Shown here in pieces: positions 25,928 to 34,687 of a stretch of 64,000 nt of DNA (position 1 is its first letter; every line of letters starts with the position of its first letter). Under the pieces are notes generated by a model, which saw only the letters and a program-made list of their open reading frames with translations, had not been told where the DNA came from and searched no databases. This DNA is from Parvimonas parva (GTDB lineage Bacteria > Bacillota > Clostridia > Tissierellales > Peptoniphilaceae): the NCBI RefSeq assembly GCF_016552165.1, contig NZ_JACVDA010000004.1, forward strand, positions 32,050-96,049, read 5' to 3'. Position numbers and translations under genes: made by a program.

Positions 25928-26902
25928 ATGAAAAAAACAGTCATTAAATATTACGAAGAGCTTCCACAAAATTTGCATTTTTATAAAATAGAAGAAGAGT
26001 CAACATTAGGTAATAATTTCTACCGAATGAATGCCGAATATGGTTGTGGTAGTGTGCAAGTAATGAATTTCCACAATCAATTTCTAATTATTATTGCCGA
26101 CTTTATCCCAAGTAACAATTTTGAAAAGGTATCTGAAATAGAAGAAGAATATTTTGAAATCAGTCAATTTGAAACAGATTCCAGTTACTTCAAGGTAGGC
26201 GGAAAAAAAGTGAAACAAGTAGATAAGGGAATTTGTTGTTATGCAAATACAAGAAAAAGTGCCTATGCTTTTTGTGAGTCAAACAAATCAACCTGTTTTA
26301 CAAAAGTAATCATAACAAAGAAATACTTTGATTCATTTTTAGAAGAAAGATTTGGTAATGCCTATGAAACCTCAAAAGATGCTTTAGACTTTCTTGTAGA
26401 AAACCCCAACTCTCCGGAATTAAATTTTGTTTTTCAGCAAATAAAAGATTGTCCTGCTGTTGGAAATACCAGAAATTTATATATGGAAGGAAAGGTAATT
26501 GAAATACTTTCGCTTATAACAAACACGATAGAAATGAAAAAAAATCGTCCTCATATTTCTGTAAAATTAGATCGTAAAGACAAGCGTTCATTGAATAAAG
26601 TTATTACATTCATGAAACATAATCTTTCATCCTATCCTTCTATTGAAGAATTGTCTAAAATAGCTAATATGAGCTGTTCTCGTTTCCAAATGGCTTTTAG
26701 ACAAGTATACGGGACAACTGTTTACGAGTATCTAAAAGTAATGCGAATGAATTATGCTCTTCTTTTATTACAGGATACGGATGATAAGATTTATCATATT
26801 GCTCTAAAAGTCGGATACAAAAATGCAGGGCATTTCGCAAAAATTTTTAAATCAACATTTAAGATGAGTCCTATGGAATATCGTAATATTCACCATCTAT
26901 AG
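25928..26902 (+). CDS. AraC family transcriptional regulator
   Basis: 324-residue regulator. Residues about 1-200 form an effector/dimerisation domain without a recognised motif; residues about 218-320 contain two helix-turn-helix units of the AraC/XylS type ('IEELSKIANMSCSRFQMAFRQ' region shortened here to 'ANMSCSRFQMAFRQVYG', then 'KVGYKNAGHFAKIFKSTF'). Layout is like PchR/YbtA, regulators that respond to siderophores. The ATG at 25928 has an AAGGAGG box. It lies between two divergent transport operons and probably activates both; the matching 21-bp repeats on either side of the gene support this. Confidence 0.9.
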   Translation: MKKTVIKYYEELPQNLHFYKIEEESTLGNNFYRMNAEYGCGSVQVMNFHNQFLIIIADFIPSNNFEKVSEIEEEYFEISQFETDSSYFKVGGKKVKQVDKGICCYANTRKSAYAFCESNKSTCFTKVIITKKYFDSFLEERFGNAYETSKDALDFLVENPNSPELNFVFQQIKDCPAVGNTRNLYMEGKVIEILSLITNTIEMKKNRPHISVKLDRKDKRSLNKVITFMKHNLSSYPSIEELSKIANMSCSRFQMAFRQVYGTTVYEYLKVMRMNYALLLLQDTDDKIYHIALKVGYKNAGHFAKIFKSTFKMSPMEYRNIHHL

Positions 26903-26910
26903 CATATATG

Positions 26911-26946
26911 GTATCATGATATTTTTTATATGTATCACAATATTTT
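26911..26946. promoter_or_regulatory. Second pair of direct repeats spaced 21 bp, upstream of the Nik-like operon
   Basis: GTATCATGATATTTT (26911-26925) and GTATCACAATATTTT (26932-26946), 21 bp apart. They share the core TATCRYRATAT with the pair at 25854-25889. Confidence 0.55.
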
Positions 26947-27051
26947 AACTTATTGTTCTTATACCTCTTCTTAAATCCTTATTTTCAGCGATTAAACATG
27001 GACTTTTAGCGTTTTTTTAATGAAACTAATCGCCCTTGTTTATAAGTCTAA

Positions 27052-27099
27052 TATAATGTAAAATGTGAGTTAGTTAAGCTAGGCTAACTCACATTTTTT
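27052..27099 (+). terminator. Stem-loop with U-run overlapping the start of the Nik-like operon transcript
   Basis: A -10 TATAAT (27052-27057) without a good -35 is followed at once by a 13-bp perfect stem (27061-27073 with 27084-27096), 10-base loop and six T (27094-27099). This can terminate transcripts coming from the regulator gene; transcripts starting at the TATAAT would begin inside the stem. Confidence 0.7.
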
Positions 27100-27117
27100 A
27101 GTTAAGGAGGGATTATT

Positions 27118-28053
27118 TTGAGAATCATAAATAAATTTTTCAGATTGGTTTTAGTGCTATTTATGATCAGTATAATATCCTTTTTTCTGGCAAATATATC
27201 CTCCATTGACTCTGCTGAAACAATCGGACATCATCTGTATGGTAATCCAAGCCAAGAACAAATTGAAAATATTCGTATAGAGAAAGGATTGGATAAACCT
27301 GCACCTATTCAATATATAAAATGGTTGCAACACGCATTGGTTGGTGATTTAGGAATATCCTATCAAACATCAAATCCTGTATTAAGCGATATTAAAGATA
27401 AACTTTTTGCCACTGTTAAACTGGTAATTGTATCTCTTTTTTTTATTGCGGTGATTACTATTCCTCTTAGTTTAGTTTCAGCGTACAAAAAAGATACTTT
27501 AATAGATAAATCTATTCAAGTTATAACCATATTAGGTATTTCTGTGCCTTCATTTTGGCTCGGATATGTACTTTTATCTATATTTGCAATTAAACTTCCC
27601 ATTTTTAAAGTTGTCGAATACGGAAACTTTAGAAGTTTGATTCTTCCAGCAGCAACTCTGGCAGCACCTGTTATTTCTTCATCTGTAAAGATATTAAGAA
27701 CCACACTATTAGAAAATTCCGAGCAGGAATATGTTACATACGCCAGAGCAAGAGGATTATCCTACAAAAGAATATTATACGCACACATTCTAAAAAACTC
27801 TCTTCCCCCAATGATTACTTTATTTTTTCAAAATATAGGAATGATGATTGCAGGAAGTGTAATTGTGGAGAATGTATTCTCATGGCCGGGACTCGGAGCA
27901 TATTTTATGTCAGCCATTGTAAATCGAGATACTCCAGCAATTACCGGTTGTATGTTAATACTTGGTATGATCTTCGTTATATCAAACTATGTATCCGAAA
28001 GTATCAATCATTTTTTAAATCCTCATATTTTTACTATAGAGGAGGATAATTAA
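27118..28053 (+). CDS. ABC importer permease (NikB/DppB type)
   Basis: 311-residue inner-membrane permease of the peptide/nickel (PepT) importer family. The N-terminal helix and the long extracytoplasmic loop ('GNPSQEQIENIRIEKGLDKP') are standard for the B permease; the EAA-type loop 'YARARGLSYKRILYAHILKN' contacts the ATPases. The start codon is TTG at 27118, set by AAGGAGGG 7 bases upstream. The stop codon is followed immediately by the ATG of the partner permease. First gene of a five-gene unit. Confidence 0.92.
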   Translation: MRIINKFFRLVLVLFMISIISFFLANISSIDSAETIGHHLYGNPSQEQIENIRIEKGLDKPAPIQYIKWLQHALVGDLGISYQTSNPVLSDIKDKLFATVKLVIVSLFFIAVITIPLSLVSAYKKDTLIDKSIQVITILGISVPSFWLGYVLLSIFAIKLPIFKVVEYGNFRSLILPAATLAAPVISSSVKILRTTLLENSEQEYVTYARARGLSYKRILYAHILKNSLPPMITLFFQNIGMMIAGSVIVENVFSWPGLGAYFMSAIVNRDTPAITGCMLILGMIFVISNYVSESINHFLNPHIFTIEEDN

Positions 28054-28872
28054 ATGTTTCGCAAAATACTTGCCAACAAACAACTATTATTCGGTTTATC
28101 ACTGATAATAATTTTTATTACTATCGCTATATTCGCACCATTGATTGCACCAAATAACCCTTATGAAGTAGACATTAGCCAGAAGTTTCTGACTCCATCT
28201 CACAACTTTCCTTTAGGTACAGATCAATTAGGGCGTTGTGTTTTATCAAGGCTTATTTATGGAGCCCGATACTCACTTAGCATTGCATTTCCAAGTATTT
28301 TCATTTTAGCCTTGATTAGTACCATTGTCGGAACTATAAGTGCTTGGTTTGAAGGTTTTTTAGATAAACTAATTTTGTTGCTTTGTGATGTTTTTATGGC
28401 ATTTCCACCTATTGTCATTGTTCTATCTCTTTTAGGAATACTTGGTCAAGGCAGCATAAATTTAATCATTTCCATAATTTTATCTATGTGGATTTGGTTT
28501 GTAAAAGTAATTAGAAGTTATGTTCTAATTGAGAAAAGGAAGAACTATATCATTGCAGCTAAAATTTCAGGATGCAACTCCATAGAAATTATAGTTAAAC
28601 ATATATTTCCTAATATTGCTCCTCTCATAGTTGTGTATTTTAGTACAGGAATTGCAGCTATTATTCTAATGATTTCAGGTTATTCCTTTTTAGGCGTAGG
28701 ACTATCTGAAAACATTCCGGAATGGGGAATTATGTTGTCAAACTCAAAACAATACCTATACTCAAATCCAACACTTATTATTTATCCCGGATTATGTATT
28801 CTTCTAACTTCTGCCGGATTTAATATTTTTGGAGAATCTTTAAGAGATGTACTTTCCCCGAAGGAGGATTAG
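28054..28872 (+). CDS. ABC importer permease (NikC/DppC type)
   Basis: 272-residue partner permease. Typical C-type start with one helix, then 'APNNPYEVDISQKFL' and 'FPLGTDQLGRCVLSRLIYGARYSL' landmarks (key words 'GTDQLGR' and 'YGAR'), and an EAA loop near residues 165-185. It forms the membrane channel with the preceding permease; translation is coupled with no gap. The following ATPase gene starts 2 bases after its stop, with the AAGGAGG box inside this gene's last codons. Confidence 0.92.
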   Translation: MFRKILANKQLLFGLSLIIIFITIAIFAPLIAPNNPYEVDISQKFLTPSHNFPLGTDQLGRCVLSRLIYGARYSLSIAFPSIFILALISTIVGTISAWFEGFLDKLILLLCDVFMAFPPIVIVLSLLGILGQGSINLIISIILSMWIWFVKVIRSYVLIEKRKNYIIAAKISGCNSIEIIVKHIFPNIAPLIVVYFSTGIAAIILMISGYSFLGVGLSENIPEWGIMLSNSKQYLYSNPTLIIYPGLCILLTSAGFNIFGESLRDVLSPKED

Positions 28873-28874
28873 AT

Positions 28875-29678
28875 ATGAATACACTACTTCAAGTTAGAAA
28901 TTTAAGTGTGATACACAGAAAAACAAAACAGAAATTGGTCAATAATGTAAATTTCAGTCTTAATAAGAGCGAGATTTTAGGTATTATCGGTGAAAGTGGA
29001 AGTGGCAAAACATTAACTTGTCGTTGTATCCTTGATCTGTTGAGTAAAAAAACATTTGATATAAGCGGTGAAATTATATTTGAGAATAAAAACATCATTT
29101 CTTTACCTGAAGAAAAATTGAATTTAATTCGTGGAAATAAAATAGCACTAATAATGCAAAATCCTATTGTTGCCTTTGATCCTATGACAAGAATAGGCAA
29201 GCAAATGATTGAATCAATACAAATACACAAAAACTTACACAAAAATGAGATTCTATCTATGTTAGAGAAAATGCTAATCGAATTTGGAATGAAAGATGTC
29301 CACAGAATTTTTCGCAGTTTTCCTTCTCAGCTAAGCGGAGGAATGTTGCAAAGATTGATGATTATATTAGCTTTGTCATTATCTCCCGACATAATAATTG
29401 CAGATGAAGCTACGACTGCACTTGATATAAAAACTCAATCTACTGTTTTAGATGAGTTTAAAAAGATAAAGGAAATGGGAATTTCACTTATAATCGTTAC
29501 TCATGATTTTGGCGTAATCGCAAAACTTGCTGATAATGTAGTTGTTATGAAAGATGGGAATTTTATTGAAAGTGGAACTGTATACGACATATTTGATTCT
29601 CCAAAAAACAGCTATACCAAAGAACTTCTACTTTCCAATCTTTTGAAAGGAGGTAAAAAAAATGATTGTTGCAAATAG
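28875..29678 (+). CDS. ABC importer ATP-binding protein (NikD/OppD type)
   Basis: 267-residue ATPase. Walker A 'GESGSGKT' near residue 38, Q-loop 'IMQNP', signature 'LSGGMLQR', Walker B 'IIADEATTALD', switch histidine in 'VTHDFG'. It lacks the long C-terminal oligopeptide-binding extension of OppD, which fits the shorter Nik/Cnt-type ATPases. The end overlaps the next ATPase gene by 17 bases. The two ATPases should act as a heterodimer driving uptake. Confidence 0.92.
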   Translation: MNTLLQVRNLSVIHRKTKQKLVNNVNFSLNKSEILGIIGESGSGKTLTCRCILDLLSKKTFDISGEIIFENKNIISLPEEKLNLIRGNKIALIMQNPIVAFDPMTRIGKQMIESIQIHKNLHKNEILSMLEKMLIEFGMKDVHRIFRSFPSQLSGGMLQRLMIILALSLSPDIIIADEATTALDIKTQSTVLDEFKKIKEMGISLIIVTHDFGVIAKLADNVVVMKDGNFIESGTVYDIFDSPKNSYTKELLLSNLLKGGKKNDCCK

Positions 29679-30441
29679 TTTGAGTAGAAAATATCAGTGT
29701 GATTCATCGGGTAATAAGGAGTTTATATCTGTAGATAATGTTTCATTTACTTTACTTCCTAACTCATCTTATTCACTGGTTGGTGAAAGCGGATCTGGAA
29801 AAAGTACACTTTCTCTAATGCTATCTGCCATTCTTCCCCCCAGTGAAGGCACAATTTATTTTAATGATAAAGACATATGGAAAATGAATAAAAAAGAACT
29901 TCTCGCTATGAGAAAAGATATGCAACTGGTATTGCAAGACAGTTCTGGAGCTTTGAATCCCAGAAAAAAGATTTGCGAAAGTCTGTATGAACCTATCAGC
30001 AAATTATGCCACTTAGATAAAGCAGAAATCAACTCATTGATTTTATCAACATTACAAAAAGTGGAACTTCCTGAAACGGTTTTATCTAAATATCCCCATG
30101 AGTTATCTGGCGGACAACAAAGTCGAGTTTGTATAGCAAGGGCAATATGTGTAAACCCTAAATATATTATTTTCGATGAGTCTGTCAGTGGATTAGATTC
30201 AACTGTACGCAAGAAAATTTTAGACCTTCTCATAGATATAAGAATACAAAACAATATTACCTACTTATTTATTACTCATGATATTGATGTTGCTCTATAT
30301 ATGGCAAATCACATATTTGTTATGAAAGGAGGAAAAATAGTGGAAGAAATACCTAATGCTGTTTCGTATGATTCATTTCATGGAGAATATTCAAGGGAGC
30401 TCATCAATGCCCTACCTCCTAAATCTCCATATGACAGATGA
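29662..30441 (+). CDS. ABC importer ATP-binding protein (NikE/OppF type)
   Basis: 259-residue ATPase, partner of the preceding one. Walker A 'GESGSGKST', Q-loop 'VLQDSSGALNPR', signature 'LSGGQQSR', Walker B 'IIFDESVSGLD', switch histidine in 'ITHDID'. The phrase 'LNPR' after the Q-loop is typical of F-type subunits. AAAGGAGG lies inside the upstream gene just before the ATG at 29662, giving coupled translation. Confidence 0.92.
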   Translation: MIVANSLSRKYQCDSSGNKEFISVDNVSFTLLPNSSYSLVGESGSGKSTLSLMLSAILPPSEGTIYFNDKDIWKMNKKELLAMRKDMQLVLQDSSGALNPRKKICESLYEPISKLCHLDKAEINSLILSTLQKVELPETVLSKYPHELSGGQQSRVCIARAICVNPKYIIFDESVSGLDSTVRKKILDLLIDIRIQNNITYLFITHDIDVALYMANHIFVMKGGKIVEEIPNAVSYDSFHGEYSRELINALPPKSPYDR

Positions 30442-30512
30442 TTTACGAAACTACTTAAAGTTAATGATGGGCAAAAACAAAAAAATATAGTTTAAAGAAA
30501 GGATGTGTTTTT

Positions 30513-32147
30513 ATGAAAAATACAAAAAAATTTTTAGGAGTATTACTTGTATTCGTTATGATACTATCTATTACAACGGGTTGCAGTTCAAAAAACGGAA
30601 ATGAAAACTCACAAAAAACAAAAGAGTTAACATTCTGTGAAAGTTGGAATTTTGATGGAGGTTTCTCCGTCTTTCAAGAACCTTTAATGGCAAATGGAAC
30701 TTTCGGATTGTTATACTACATTCCCAACTTCTATGAAACGCTTATAAAATATGAAAATGGAAAAATTACTCCGGGACTTGCTGACAAGTGGGAAGTCAGC
30801 AAAGACAACATGACTTATACTTTCAACCTAAAAAAGAATATTAAATTCTCTGATGGGGAAGAATTAACTGCCGAAGTGGTAAAGAAAAATTTTGAAAATG
30901 TTGGTAAAAATTTAGGAACATACAATGGTTTCTTTGGTTTAACAAGCACACTGATAGAAAAAGTTACTGTTATTGACAAGCATACTGTATCCGTAAAGTT
31001 ATCAAACCCATATTATGGAGCTCTTACAGATTTTACACTTCCTTTGCCAATGGGAATTATGTCACCAAAAGCATTTAATGAAGATGGTTCTCTATCCGAC
31101 TCAATTAAAAATGCTACAATGGGAACCGGTCCGTATATGTATGATGGTAAGAAAGAAAATGATACTTATACATTTGTGAAAAATCCGAATTATGACCGTA
31201 AAAAAGTTGATGTAGAAACTTTTAAGATCAAAGTTATTCCAGATAACGATGCAAAATTACTTGCTCTGAGAAACAATGAAATAGATATGATTCTCGGCAC
31301 TAACAACCTAAGCTATGATTCTTATAACACTTTGCAGAAAGATAAGAATTTTACAGGAAAAACATCAGAAACAGTTATACAGACCAGATATGTTGGAATC
31401 AATTCGGACATCGCTCCATTTAATGATATTTCAGTTAGAAAAGCTATAAATCATGCCATAAATACCGAGTCCATAAGAAAAAATATTTTAGGCGATGTAG
31501 AAAAAGAAGCAACTTCTATATTAGATAAAAATTTGCCATATTGTAATGTTGACACCGAATCATACTCTTATTCTGAACAAAAGGCAAAAGAATTACTTGA
31601 AAAAGCAGGTTGGAAAGATCAAGATGGCGATGGCATTCGTGAAAAAGACGGTGTTAAACTTTCTGTTAATATTTCTTGTGCCAGTGAACAAGCTATGCTA
31701 AAAGATATTTCTGAAGCCATTGCAACAGATCTAAAGAAAGTAGGATTTGAAACGAAAACTTCCAGTTCTGAAACAATGAATCATTTTAAAAATGTTTCTG
31801 AAGGAAAATATCAAATGGCGATTGGAATAACATATAATATTCCTATGGATCCTTACAGACTGGTTGCAGCATTTTCCAAAAATCCTGTCATGGATAATAT
31901 GACTTCAAAAGCATTAACCAGCATGAAAAATTCAGATGAAGCAATTAGAAGTTTAAACGCAATGACTGATGAAAAAGAAATACAAAAAGTATACAATAGT
32001 ATTATAACTGCACTACATGACGATGCTGTATTGATTCCTATTTCAAGAACAGTAGGAATGACTACTTTTAACTCCAGCAAAATAGCTGATTATACATTCA
32101 GTTTTGAACCGGATTATTTAGATGTATCAAACATAAAAACAAAATAA
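30513..32147 (+). CDS. Substrate-binding lipoprotein (NikA/DppA/CntA family 5)
   Basis: 544-residue binding protein of the family 5 extracellular solute-binding proteins. The lipoprotein signal ends at 'TTGCSS' (lipidated Cys near residue 25). Family landmarks are 'ETLIKYENGKITPGLADKWEVS', cut here to 'PGLADKWEVS', 'FNLKKNIKFSDG' and 'AINHAINTESIR'. Family members bind nickel, metal-chelate complexes, heme or peptides; nothing in the sequence fixes the ligand. It is last in the operon (71-base gap with its own GAAAGGATG box), unlike cnt/nik operons where it is first. Confidence 0.9.
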   Translation: MKNTKKFLGVLLVFVMILSITTGCSSKNGNENSQKTKELTFCESWNFDGGFSVFQEPLMANGTFGLLYYIPNFYETLIKYENGKITPGLADKWEVSKDNMTYTFNLKKNIKFSDGEELTAEVVKKNFENVGKNLGTYNGFFGLTSTLIEKVTVIDKHTVSVKLSNPYYGALTDFTLPLPMGIMSPKAFNEDGSLSDSIKNATMGTGPYMYDGKKENDTYTFVKNPNYDRKKVDVETFKIKVIPDNDAKLLALRNNEIDMILGTNNLSYDSYNTLQKDKNFTGKTSETVIQTRYVGINSDIAPFNDISVRKAINHAINTESIRKNILGDVEKEATSILDKNLPYCNVDTESYSYSEQKAKELLEKAGWKDQDGDGIREKDGVKLSVNISCASEQAMLKDISEAIATDLKKVGFETKTSSSETMNHFKNVSEGKYQMAIGITYNIPMDPYRLVAAFSKNPVMDNMTSKALTSMKNSDEAIRSLNAMTDEKEIQKVYNSIITALHDDAVLIPISRTVGMTTFNSSKIADYTFSFEPDYLDVSNIKTK

Positions 32148-32159
32148 ATTAAACTTGCT

Positions 32160-32300
32160 TAACGCTTGCTACAAATCATTCTTTTGTAGCAAGCACAGTA
32201 AGTGTGTACCCACTTACGAAAAATCGATGAAGCAGCCCCTCGTGGAGTTGCTTCTTTTTTTATCAATTTTTAACTTGTTAGGGCGTACCCTAAGACCCCA
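32160..32300. other. Candidate origin of transfer (oriT) region
   Basis: Just upstream of mobC lie several inverted repeats: GCTTGCTACAA/TTGTAGCAAGC (32164-32174, 32184-32194), GTAAGTG/CACTTAC (32198-32204, 32211-32217) with loop TGTACC, and TAGGG/CCCTA (32279-32283, 32288-32292). Dense inverted repeats beside a relaxosome gene are typical of oriT. The nick site is not identified. Confidence 0.5.
32229..32261 (+). terminator. Intrinsic terminator of the Nik-like operon
   Basis: GAAGCA (32229-32234) pairs with TGCTTC (32249-32254), extended by inner CC/GG pairs, then seven T. It is 80 bases past the binding-protein stop. Confidence 0.7.
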
Positions 32301-32327
32301 AATACTTTAAGAAAGGAAGTTATATGA

Positions 32328-32687
32328 ATGGCAAATAGAATTAGAAATGTTCAGCTGAAAATAAACTTAACAAAAGAAGAAAAAGCACTCTTTGAAAAGA
32401 AAATGAAGATGGCAAAGTGCAAGACCATGAACCATTTTCTAAGAAAAGTGGTATCTGAATCAGATATTTATGTTGTCGATTTGCAACCCTTTAGGGAAAT
32501 ACAAGGATTACTTTTTCGATACGCAAGTAGTGTAAACCAAATTGCTAAACGAGTTAATTCGACTGGTGTTATCTATAGCGATGACATCAAAGATATGCAA
32601 TCCCAAATTGAATATCTATCAAAAGAAATATGGCAAATACATTCCCTACTACTTAATAAAACTACTAACAAAGGAGATGATATATAA
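32328..32687 (+). CDS. mobC: MobC-like relaxosome accessory protein
   Basis: 119-residue protein of the bacterial mobilisation protein (MobC) family: N-terminal ribbon-helix-helix-like part ('RNVQLKINLTKEEKALFEKKM'; key words 'NLTKEEKALF'), then 'NHFLRKVV' and a helical C terminus with 'NQIAKRVN'. It helps the relaxase open DNA at oriT. ATG at 32328; the relaxase GTG follows its stop directly. It is on the plus strand, opposite to the secretion genes. Confidence 0.85.
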   Translation: MANRIRNVQLKINLTKEEKALFEKKMKMAKCKTMNHFLRKVVSESDIYVVDLQPFREIQGLLFRYASSVNQIAKRVNSTGVIYSDDIKDMQSQIEYLSKEIWQIHSLLLNKTTNKGDDI

Positions 32688-34019
32688 GTGGCAATCACAA
32701 AAATACATCCTATAAAATCTACACTTAATCTTGCTATTGATTATATTACCAACGAAGAAAAAACCGATGAAAAGATTTTGGTAAGCACTCACAACTGCTT
32801 TGCTTCTACTGCTCATACATCTTTTTTAAAGACAAGAGAAGATAACAAAGTGAGTGGTTCTGTACTTGCAAGACACCTTATTCAATCTTTTCTACCCGGT
32901 GAAGCAACGCCAGAAATGGCACATCAAATCGGTCTTGAACTGTGTAAAAAGATATTAAAGGACGAATACGAATTTGTCTTATCTACTCACATAGATAAAG
33001 GGCATATCCACAATCACATCATATTCAATAATGTCAATATGGTTAGTGGCAAGTGCTATCAGTCCAACAAGAAAAGCTACCATCAAATCAGGTATCAAAG
33101 CGATAAGCTATGCAAAGAAAACAACCTATCTGTGATTGATGGGTTCTACGAAAGCTATAAGAGAAAGTACAAAACGAATGGCAAGTCTTGGTATGAAAAT
33201 GACCAATTTAAGAAAGGTACTTCTTGGAAAAGTAAGCTACAATTTGACATTGATAGAATGATAAAACAGTCTAAGTCTTGGGAAGAATTTCTAAAGAAGA
33301 TGGTTGAACTTGGTTATGAAATAAAGCATGGCAAACACATCGCCTTTAAGCATAAAGACAAAGAAAGATTTACAAGAGCTAAGACGATTGGTGAAGATTA
33401 TATAGAAGATAGACTAAAAGAACGCATTGTAGAAAATGCTACTCAAAGAATCTATGCTGTTAAAAAACGTATCGGAAATATTATAGATATTGCAAATAAT
33501 GAAAAGATAAAATCAAGCAAAGGCTACGAGTATTGGGCTACAAAACATAATTTAAAAACTGCAGCCAATACTGTGGTTTTGATGCGTGAAAAAGGATTTA
33601 AGTCTATCTCCCAGCTTGATGAATACATTAAAAAGAGTGCATTAAAAAGACAAGATTTACAGGATCAAATCAAAGTTATTGATAACAAAATTTCAACTCT
33701 ATCAAATACTATGGAGCAAGTTCATACTGTTACGAAGTATCGTCAAATTTATCTAGCTTATAAGAAAGATACGACTGATAAAGCATTTTATGATGAATAT
33801 AAATCACAGATTATCTTGTATCAGAACGCCCTTGCAGAACTCAAAAAATCCTACACAAAGCTCCCTAATTCTAAGGATATTCTAAAAGAACTTGATTCAT
33901 TGCATGAAAAAAAGAATACCCTAATGCAAGAGTATTCTTCTGCAAAATCCGATATGAAAGAACTGTATCAGATCAGAAAAAATTATGAGAAATATATGGG
34001 TAAGGAGATGGAGAGGTAG
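32688..34019 (+). CDS. Relaxase/mobilisation nuclease (MOBP, VirD2-like)
   Basis: 443-residue relaxase that nicks at oriT and stays bound to the 5' end. The metal-binding triad is visible as 'HIDKGHIHNHIIF' near residues 104-116. A likely nucleophile tyrosine lies early ('AIDYITNEEK', near residue 19). Residues 250-443 are mainly coiled coil. The start is GTG at 32688 with GGAGATG upstream. The stop is 5 bases from the convergent HEPN gene. The protein should hand DNA to the VirD4 coupling protein, whose gene is broken in this window. Confidence 0.92.
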   Translation: MAITKIHPIKSTLNLAIDYITNEEKTDEKILVSTHNCFASTAHTSFLKTREDNKVSGSVLARHLIQSFLPGEATPEMAHQIGLELCKKILKDEYEFVLSTHIDKGHIHNHIIFNNVNMVSGKCYQSNKKSYHQIRYQSDKLCKENNLSVIDGFYESYKRKYKTNGKSWYENDQFKKGTSWKSKLQFDIDRMIKQSKSWEEFLKKMVELGYEIKHGKHIAFKHKDKERFTRAKTIGEDYIEDRLKERIVENATQRIYAVKKRIGNIIDIANNEKIKSSKGYEYWATKHNLKTAANTVVLMREKGFKSISQLDEYIKKSALKRQDLQDQIKVIDNKISTLSNTMEQVHTVTKYRQIYLAYKKDTTDKAFYDEYKSQIILYQNALAELKKSYTKLPNSKDILKELDSLHEKKNTLMQEYSSAKSDMKELYQIRKNYEKYMGKEMER

Positions 34020-34024
34020 CTTTA

Positions 34025-34687
34025 TTAAATTCTATATTCTTCATTTCTAGCTGCCTCTTTAATGTTTTGTGCAAAATTGTTTATTAGTTCAACAATAGTT
34101 TCATGGAGATCTATATAATCATTTGCATTTGAAATTCCATCCAGCATCTCTAACCTCTCTCCGTGTGCTATTTTATTTCTATTTCCCAATAATCTCTGAT
34201 CAACCAGCATTTTTTTGAGCATATATGGATCATAATCTATACCTATTGTGGCAGTAATTTCCTTAAATATATCCATTTTAAGATTACTATCTGTTTTAAT
34301 TATATTTTTGCATGGAATACGAGAACATTCTTCTTTTTTTGCATAAATTTCATCTATCAATTTATTATGAATAGATGCTTTTTTTGTGTCTTCAAATTCA
34401 ACTAATGAATGCTTCATTGTAATAGCTAAAAAATTGTTCTTTAGTTCTCCATATTTTAAATTCAACCCTGCGACATATACCAAATAATATTCCGCTATTG
34501 ACTTTACAGCACCTTCCCAATGTGCATATAACATAGCTATACCTGTTCTTATAGCCCTAGATTGTTCACTTTTTTCTTTCGTTTTAGATGACTCAACATC
34601 AACTTTTATTGATGTTAGTTCTTTTTTTCTCCATGCCAATTCATCATCTATTTTCTCTTCTAAACTAGTTAAATCTTTAATCTTCAT
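34025..34687 (-). CDS. HEPN domain protein (MAE_28990/MAE_18760 type)
   Basis: 220-residue all-helical protein. The HEPN catalytic signature R-x4-H is present as 'RNKIAHGE' near residue 170, preceded by the family block 'IAMLYAHWEGAVKS'. HEPN proteins of this class are predicted RNases and are often paired with DUF262 proteins. The start overlaps the end of the DUF262 gene by 11 bases. It is the last gene of an XRE-methylase-DUF262-HEPN operon. Cleavage of RNA during infection (abortive defence) is inference; toxin-antitoxin pairing is the alternative. Confidence 0.75.
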   Translation of the reverse strand: MKIKDLTSLEEKIDDELAWRKKELTSIKVDVESSKTKEKSEQSRAIRTGIAMLYAHWEGAVKSIAEYYLVYVAGLNLKYGELKNNFLAITMKHSLVEFEDTKKASIHNKLIDEIYAKKEECSRIPCKNIIKTDSNLKMDIFKEITATIGIDYDPYMLKKMLVDQRLLGNRNKIAHGERLEMLDGISNANDYIDLHETIVELINNFAQNIKEAARNEEYRI

